Positions 57,961-64,000 of a DNA stretch of 64,000 nucleotides are shown here, piece after piece (the stretch's first letter is position 1; each line of letters opens with the position of its first letter). Both the position numbers and the translations under genes were made by a program. Under the pieces are notes generated by a model. The model made no database searches and was not told the DNA's origin. It was given only the letters and a program-made list of their open reading frames with translations. This stretch comes from Pyrenula massariospora (taxonomy: Eukaryota; Ascomycota; Eurotiomycetes; Pyrenulales; Pyrenulaceae). The DNA is taken from NCBI GenBank assembly GCA_021030905.1, contig JAGFMI010000016.1, positions 372,001 to 436,000 of the forward strand. Direction: 5' to 3'.

Positions 57961-60227
57961 CTAAATCTCCCACTTCTTCAATGCCTCCCCTTGACCCTCC
58001 CCATCCACAGCCATCTCGCCATCTTCCTTCTCACCACTCTTGACAGTCCCAAAACTTTGACTCTTCCCTATACTCAACGCCTCCATGGCCATCCTTACGC
58101 CCTCCTCCCCACCCCTTCCCCTCGCCTCTGCCAACCTCTCATCCAGTTCCCTCACCTTCCTTCGAAAACCCATCCTTTCGATGAACAGCTGCTGCCTTGC
58201 CCTTTCCAGATCCCTTCTCTCCGCCTGTACTACAGACTCCATCTCATTGAACTGCGCGAGCTTTAGCTCGAACTTTTGCAATGTGATGTTGACAGCTGCG
58301 CCAACGAGGCGAGTCATCTCGCGCTCTTCGTGTGATGCCAAAGCAGCGGCGCGGGCGGCGGAGGCGGAAAGGGCGACGGCGGCAAGGGAGGCTTCGGTTG
58401 TCTCAGGTTCAGGTTCTGCGGGTTGGGCTACTTGCTCGACATCCATGGTGTCTTGCTCCGGCTTAAGGGGTTCTTTCTCTTTCCCCTTTTCCGGACCGAC
58501 AGCGACGCCTTTCTCGATTGAAACGCGGAGCTCTTGGCGCATGACCTCTACGGATTTGCCGGCTGCTGCTGCGACGACGGCGGGCTGGGCCATCTGAGTT
58601 AGAAAGGCGACGACGGACATGACTGGGTTTTCAAGCTGGCTGACAGGCTGGCGGCCGCTCAGGTTCAGCTGGCGCATTGTGTTGGAGTCAGGTTCGGGTT
58701 CGTCGTTTTGGTAATTGTCCGAAATTTCGAGCTGCAGGAATTTCATCACACACTCTTCTCGTGTCCGCGTGCCTACGTGCTCGGCAATCTTGACCCAGTT
58801 GTCGTCGAATTGCTCGAGGCCTTCAAGCAGTAAGAGGAGCTCTGAGTCTGTCCATTGGGCGTCTTTGTCGGGGATGGTGGTGTAGGATGGTTCTTCGAGT
58901 TTAACAAAATCAGAGGCAGAGTGACTGCTGGGAAGACGGCCTTGAAGGAAGCAGTTCGGGCACAGATCAGATTTCGTCTCCGCAGCGGTATTCTGGTTGG
59001 ATTGATCTGTTTTTGCGTAGTGGAATCGTGACCTCGTGCAGTCAATGCCGCAGGAATAACAATTGAATGTCTTCTTGGGCTCCTTCGCTGCATCGTCCAT
59101 GGCCTTTGTGGCGGCTTCCCCCGATGACACACCGTTTGCGCCACTAGATTCGCCATTCGCCTGTTTTTCCTTATCCTCTGCAGGCGTAACCTCCTTACCT
59201 TTGTCATCAAAGATATTTCTTCGAATCTCAAGATTGAGATCTGACTTGGAAGCAGGTGTAGCCGACTTTGCTCGGTCGGTAGAGGCATGGGGCTTCCCTG
59301 GTGTCGCGACTGTGTTTGGTCCAGGCTGGAAGGGTTGGAGTCCTCGAGGCGTGTCTGCTGTGACTCTAAAATGGCCAGTATGTGGGGGCCCAATGTGTGA
59401 TGGACGTGTCTGAGGGTCAACCTGAGAGAAGTATGAGCAAGAAAGGAGCTAGTGAATTCGGACACATTAAATACCTGGTAATTTATCAAACCCCACTGTT
59501 CTAAGAAAGCGTGCACTCGCATAATCGCGCAGACATCTCCAGCCAGGTTTCGACGACACGCAGTAACTGTCAGGTATTCAACAGGATTTAGACGATAGGT
59601 ATTTATCATGAAATCTCTATAGTCTTTGTACACAGCTGGCGTTTTGCTCCGATTGCGGTTATTGAAGAATTCTGGTAACGATTTTTTCTCAATGTGGTGG
59701 ATGAGATGCATGTCAAACCATGTGCTGTAGCTAGGGAGGATGATCGAGTGAGTCTGCTGGATCAGGTGAGAGCGCGCTGTCGCCTCTAATGAAGCTTTCG
59801 AAGGAGTAGGTTGCCCATCTAGTGCTCCATCTGCGGGTTGAGGAGTTTCTTGCGCCTCTGCAACTTCTTTTTCTGGCGTGTCGTCCTCTTCCTTCGGTGC
59901 TTGGTCTGTTCCACCCATTTCCTCATCCTCCGGTTCTGCCATCGGGTCATCTTGAGCAGGCGGAGAATTGGGCGCGTCTAGCGGATTGTCCGAGGCCAGG
60001 GTTTGTGAGGTGTCTGCCGCGTTTAGATCGCTTTGAGCATTGGCATCTAAAGCAGAGTGTCAATATCTAATGGCAGCTTATAAGCAGCAAGACTCGAACC
60101 TACCTTGGAGTGTCGCATCAGGGTTCGGAGTAGCTCTTTGTTCCGAGTCGAAGGAAGCCATCACTCCAGAGTTCTCATTCTCTTGACCGAGCATATTGGA
60201 ATCTGCATCAGCAATTCTGTCATCCAT
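57961..60227 (-). CDS. SWI3/RSC8-type chromatin remodeller subunit (SWIRM, ZZ-like, SANT, coiled coil)
   Basis: Core scaffold of SWI/SNF or RSC complexes. Exons 60227-60104, 60046-59475 and 59421-57961, 718 residues. The acidic disordered N-terminus (1-130) is followed by SWIRM at about 135-235 ([58 protein letters not shown], crossing intron 2). A ZZ/Cys cluster is near 352 ([17 protein letters not shown] ... [11 protein letters not shown]), SANT near 420-467 ([34 protein letters not shown]), and a C-terminal coiled coil ([20 protein letters not shown]) used for dimerisation. Filamentous fungi usually have one or two such genes; this could be the RSC8 or SWI3 orthologue. Confidence 0.92.
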
Positions 60228-60730
60228 GGCGCGGGTTGGGATTGTTGAAAGGAACAAGACCACAGATGGGCTAGAATCTGTTCTCTTCAGACTTTACAGA
60301 TAGTAGCAAAGGCGCGGGCAGGGCGCCTGTGGTCGTCGTGGATGTCCGCAGTCTTCGAAAAACGGTAAAGTCACGATTGAGAATTTGAGAGTGTCGGCTG
60401 AACGGAGTGCACGAGTCTTCATAACCTGGAGATACTTTCCTCTGACTTCGCCGCGTCGCGCTTCTCAGTGGCCGATTTCAAAAGTCCCTGGCTGGAGCGG
60501 CGCCAAGCCAGATTCACGCTAACATACTTTTGGCTTAGCATTCTACCGCGGTCACGAAGCTGTGCAGCGCAGCACAACCTTTGACAGCGTGGGCAACCAA
60601 ATCTTGTTCGATGGGAATATTTTTTAAAAGTCATTGTATCAAGTCAGAATTGACTATTACAAATAATGCAATCATGCTTAATCAAGCTAGATCTGCGTCG
60701 ACAGCTTCCCGACACACAGCTTTTAACGTT
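60228..60730. promoter_or_regulatory. Intergenic between the SWI3/RSC8-like gene and CTF18 (both minus)
   Basis: 503 bp; promoter of the SWIRM gene and terminator of CTF18. No motif recognised. Confidence 0.4.
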
Positions 60731-63700
60731 TCACATACTATCCATAAGCTCCTTCAAGGTAATCGGCTTTCTAACAGCATTCGAGTAGCCTTCGTGGTAG
60801 CTGACCCATGTCCTCGTCTCTTTTCCGTTGGTTCCGGTTGCAGTCTTCTTCGCTGCTTCGATCTTTTGATCATTTACAATTACCCTCCCAAAGAAGTCTC
60901 GCTTCACGCTGTTTGCCTTGGAGATACCTTTCAATGGCTCTCTATCATTTTCTTTATCATCTTCGTTTTGAAGCAGGCGGTTGTTCGTGTCGAGCGACTG
61001 ATCACGGGGATTCAGTGCCTTTGCTTTAGCAAGGCGAGCATCCGAACGCTGTCGTAGTAGGTCGGTACGACCCTCCTGCTCGAGAACTTGACGAACAGCA
61101 TAGCGGACTGGACCGTTTGACGTTGTGGAGGAAGCTGACCCACCACCTAAATGACATGTAGATAATGTGTCTAGTGGTCTAGGAGAATGTCAGTCAAACC
61201 CATAAGGAGAGCTATAATCAAGTACTTACGGTTCCATGCGGTACACAAATCCACCGTGTCCGCCATGATCCATGTCAACCTTCACCCTCTCAAATTTGAC
61301 GCCGATTCCATTCATGACTCGTACAGCAGATTGTACCAACTTCTTCTCAGTGTCTTTTCGAACACTTGCGACGGAGTTTCCACCCCCACCGATGACGATA
61401 GGCTTCACATCAGGTGACAAGATACGGCATACGTAAGGGAGAAATTCTTCCGACACAGCATCTACTGACCGAAATAGGCGCATTGATGGAGATGAAAAGG
61501 AAGCCAACATTTCTGCGCTGACAGACCGGTTCTGCTTTTCTGCCTCGTATGCCGCAAAATCGGCGCGTGCTCCGCTGAAAGGATGAAGCTCTTGGTCAGA
61601 CTGCTTCTCTGTGGCGTCTCCTTCTAGATTAAAAGAATGTTTGCCAACTGAGGCAAACAGGTGGTGAAATGCCAAAACTGACTGGCTCAGGTACGGTGCA
61701 AGTTCCCACTCCTGGCTAGAAGATACTTTCGAGGACAGTCGATCGTGAAAGTGTAACCAGTCGTAGGCTGAATTCGGCTTTGACAAAAACGAGTCATCTT
61801 GGAATGTTTGGCTGGGATATGTCGAAAACGAATCGGTCACGCACCGGTCATGCTCCCCACATGTATCAATCATCTCGCGTAAGTGATTGATAGCTTGCCT
61901 TTTTTTCAGGTCTGCGACTCCTAATTCTCCCATCTTCGGAGCGTGAGCTGCAGAGACGTCTTTGACAACCGCCGCTGACTGAGTAGGTAAGCCTGCACCG
62001 TCAAGAAACACCTTTTCGACGATTTCCCGTACTCCGCCTCGCCCAAGACCCTTGAGATGAGAACTGAACTGATGGCTGTCTTTTAGAACATTCTCCTCGA
62101 GCCATTTCCGTGTGAAACGTAATGATACCGTCGATAATTGGGTAAAGCGAAGTTTTTGTGCAATCCACTCTCCGGTCACCAGAACGCTCCTGATATCTCC
62201 CTCTCCACCACCATGATTCTGTGATAGACCTTCTCGGCGGCTGGTTACTCCCCAGGTCGCTTCGCATAGCCGTCTCACAGCATCATTGTCACACAGGACG
62301 CCTTCTTTCTCGAATATTGATTTGATTCGCAAAGCCACTTTATCCAAGGGAGGGTTGCGCAGATGAACTACCTCGGCAGTATGAGAAGCACGTAGAGGTC
62401 GAAGACTTGGATGATAAACGTCGTTGCAAATCAAGATCAAAGGGCGCTGCATCCGAAACGCGTCTTTCTTTGCACGTTGCTGATGTATCGAATGTTGTCC
62501 TTTCGGACCAGAATTTTGCTGGTCAAGATGGACCAAATCGATCAGAGCCTTGATGAAGCCGCCCTCTCCTCCAGCACCAGAGCCACCAACGGCTCCGTCG
62601 ACCTCATCAACTACTACACAAACTGGCCGACCAGCTTTCCTGACCGTTCTGTTGTCACGCTTAACATCGATGCCACGAACATTTTCCGTCCCGAGAGAGT
62701 CCTTTATACGGCCTTTCACAATGTCTTTGCTTCTTTCATCACTTGCGTTGATCTCTAGGACTTCATAGCCAGCCTGCTTTGCGCACACATGAGCGAGTGT
62801 GGTTTTACCAAGACCAGGTGGACCAGTGAGCATCAAGATTTTACGATGTTGATGTTCTTCTCCTTTATCGCCGAAGGGTCTCTTCTTCACTGTTCGAGGC
62901 ACCTGTCCCGGGAAAACAATATGATCCCAGGATTTCAGCCAGCGAAGCACTGTTCGATGACTTCGTTCATCACCTACCAGGTCAGTAAACTTCACCGCCC
63001 GATATTTTTCCGTCCATAGGGCTCTTGCCGATTTCGAGTCGGTAGGTCTTGGTATTGTTTCCACCGATGAAATTGGCGTCTCTTTTGAGTTTTGGGTCGC
63101 CCTCGATTGTGCCTGGGAAATCTTTGCGTTGTTCAGTATGCTGTGCACTTCGATGCCGTAATAGCTCGTTTTCGCCCTTCCAGCAGCGTGCGTCGAGCGA
63201 GAGGCTATTGTCTGTTCATACGATAAAGCTTTCGTAACGCTCCGCTTTCCGACCGAGGTTGTCGAACCCGAGCAATTCTTCACGAATACTCCACTTATGC
63301 ACCTCGGATGGAAGATAGATTGGATTCTTGGAGGTAGGACCGGACTCAATGGATCATCACCGCAATCCCTCGAAAATGCAGCCTCATCACATGTTCCCAG
63401 CCCATAAGCTAGGGCAGGTGCTTGAGTAGGTTTGGTCGCACCGGCAGAATCTTCTTTACTCGGCCTCTCTTGTTCGTCGTCGTCATCTAGAAATCCACCA
63501 ACTATCCTTGGCCTTTTAAATTGAGCGGGCTCAGTTGGCTTGAGCAGCTTTCGTTTGCGAACCACTGGTGGTGGAGAGGAGCTTGGAGGGTACAGGACTG
63601 GCGAGGATGAGAAAGCCGTTGACATGTCCGGAGACGATGAATTGAATAATCTTTCCTGAGGCACGTAGGAAGATTTGGGGGATATTTGGTCTTTCGAGGG

Positions 63701-63997
63701 AGTTTCTGAGAAAGACACTCGGTCAATATAGAATATCCAAAGTATCTTTTCCAACTAACCCGGATTATGGAAGTCGTCACTGTTCAGTGGATTTGCGAGG
63801 AGCCAACTGTTATGTTGTATGACGACTCCTGCAGGCTTCTGCGCAGCTGCAAGCTCTCGTTGTTGGGTGTGCAATGCTTCAAGCTCCTGCGAATTAGTTT
63901 CGGAAAGGGGAAGAATAAGGTCAGCATCCAAATCAGGATGAAGGTGCACAGCAGGGTCGAATGAAGAGGGCAATTGTGGTGATGACAGTCCTTCCAT
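60731..63997 (-). CDS. CTF18: Ctf18, large subunit of the alternative RFC clamp loader
   Basis: AAA+ ATPase of Ctf18-RFC, which loads PCNA on the leading strand and supports sister-chromatid cohesion. Exons 63997-63760, 63717-61230 and 61178-60731, 1057 residues. The N-terminus (MEGLSSPQLPSSFDPAVHLH) is disordered. The RFC-box region WTEKYRAVKFTDLVGDERSH leads to Walker A TGPPGLGKTTLAHVCAKQAG (near 377), EINASDERS, Walker B VCVVVDEVDGAVGG (near 447) and sensor 1 PLILICNDVYHPSLRPL. The C-terminal region RPITLKELMDSM-like end (KPITLKELMDSM) and RDFFGRVIVNDQ match the Ctf18-specific tail that binds Dcc1-Ctf8. Intron 1 (63759-63718, GTTAGT...CGAG) is only 42 bp. Both ends lie inside the window. 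Confidence 0.94.
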
Positions 63998-64000
63998 TGT

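Overview
The window is nuclear DNA from a filamentous ascomycete (Pezizomycotina). The evidence is short spliceosomal introns (about 43-131 bp) with CTRAC-type branch sites, compact mono-cistronic genes on both strands, and the protein set: a Jen1-type carboxylate transporter, a fungal-style Mbp1/Swi6-family factor with APSES and ankyrin parts, a PRPP synthase with a large insertion, and a GH92 mannosidase. Class or genus cannot be fixed from sequence alone. There are no rRNA genes, no tRNA I could support, no intact transposon and no CRISPR array.

Layout. 1-1586 (-): pyruvate dehydrogenase E2, cut off at the left edge, divergent from SEC7 (2120-8200, +). 9879-12321: two unrecognised membrane proteins, divergent. 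12738-18929 (+): secreted GH92 mannosidase and a phospholipase D. 19742-20389 (+): small coiled-coil protein. 21159-24059: MET8 (-) and a PRPP synthase (+) share a promoter. 24060-27376: gene-poor, holding only a 71-residue zinc-finger-like protein. 27377-29264 (+): METTL16-type RNA methyltransferase with an 11-nt exon. 30023-31827: orphan acidic protein and a Cup1-like LYR protein, convergent. 32455-37478 (+): MBF-type cell-cycle factor and an intracellular GH5. 37584-38405 (-): GNAT. 38783-39420 (-): decayed transcription-factor tail. 40243-41295 (+): single-span membrane protein. 41872-44577 (+): TTC27/Emw1. 44728-47817 (-): SEC5. 48236-49626 (+): IDH2. 50228-53920: two orphans and unresolved sequence. 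53921-55629 (+): JEN-family transporter. 56460-57365 (+): alpha/beta hydrolase. 57961-60227 (-): SWI3/RSC8-type SWIRM-SANT protein. 60731-63997 (-): CTF18.

Most genes are core housekeeping: mitochondrial carbon metabolism (E2, IDH2), secretion (SEC7, SEC5), chromatin and S phase (SWI3/RSC8-like, CTF18, MBF factor), and siroheme and PRPP synthesis. They are not an operon or a biosynthetic cluster, and I see no defence or mobile system. The least expected signals are (i) a coding-strand switch from C-rich to G-rich inside many genes, always in the direction of transcription; (ii) a 24-12-24 inverted repeat made of E-boxes near a decayed transcription-factor gene; (iii) an 11-nt microexon in the METTL16 homologue; and (iv) non-consensus 5' splice sites in three core genes.

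Exon limits were worked out by hand from reading frame, splice signals and family conservation. They have not been tested against transcripts.
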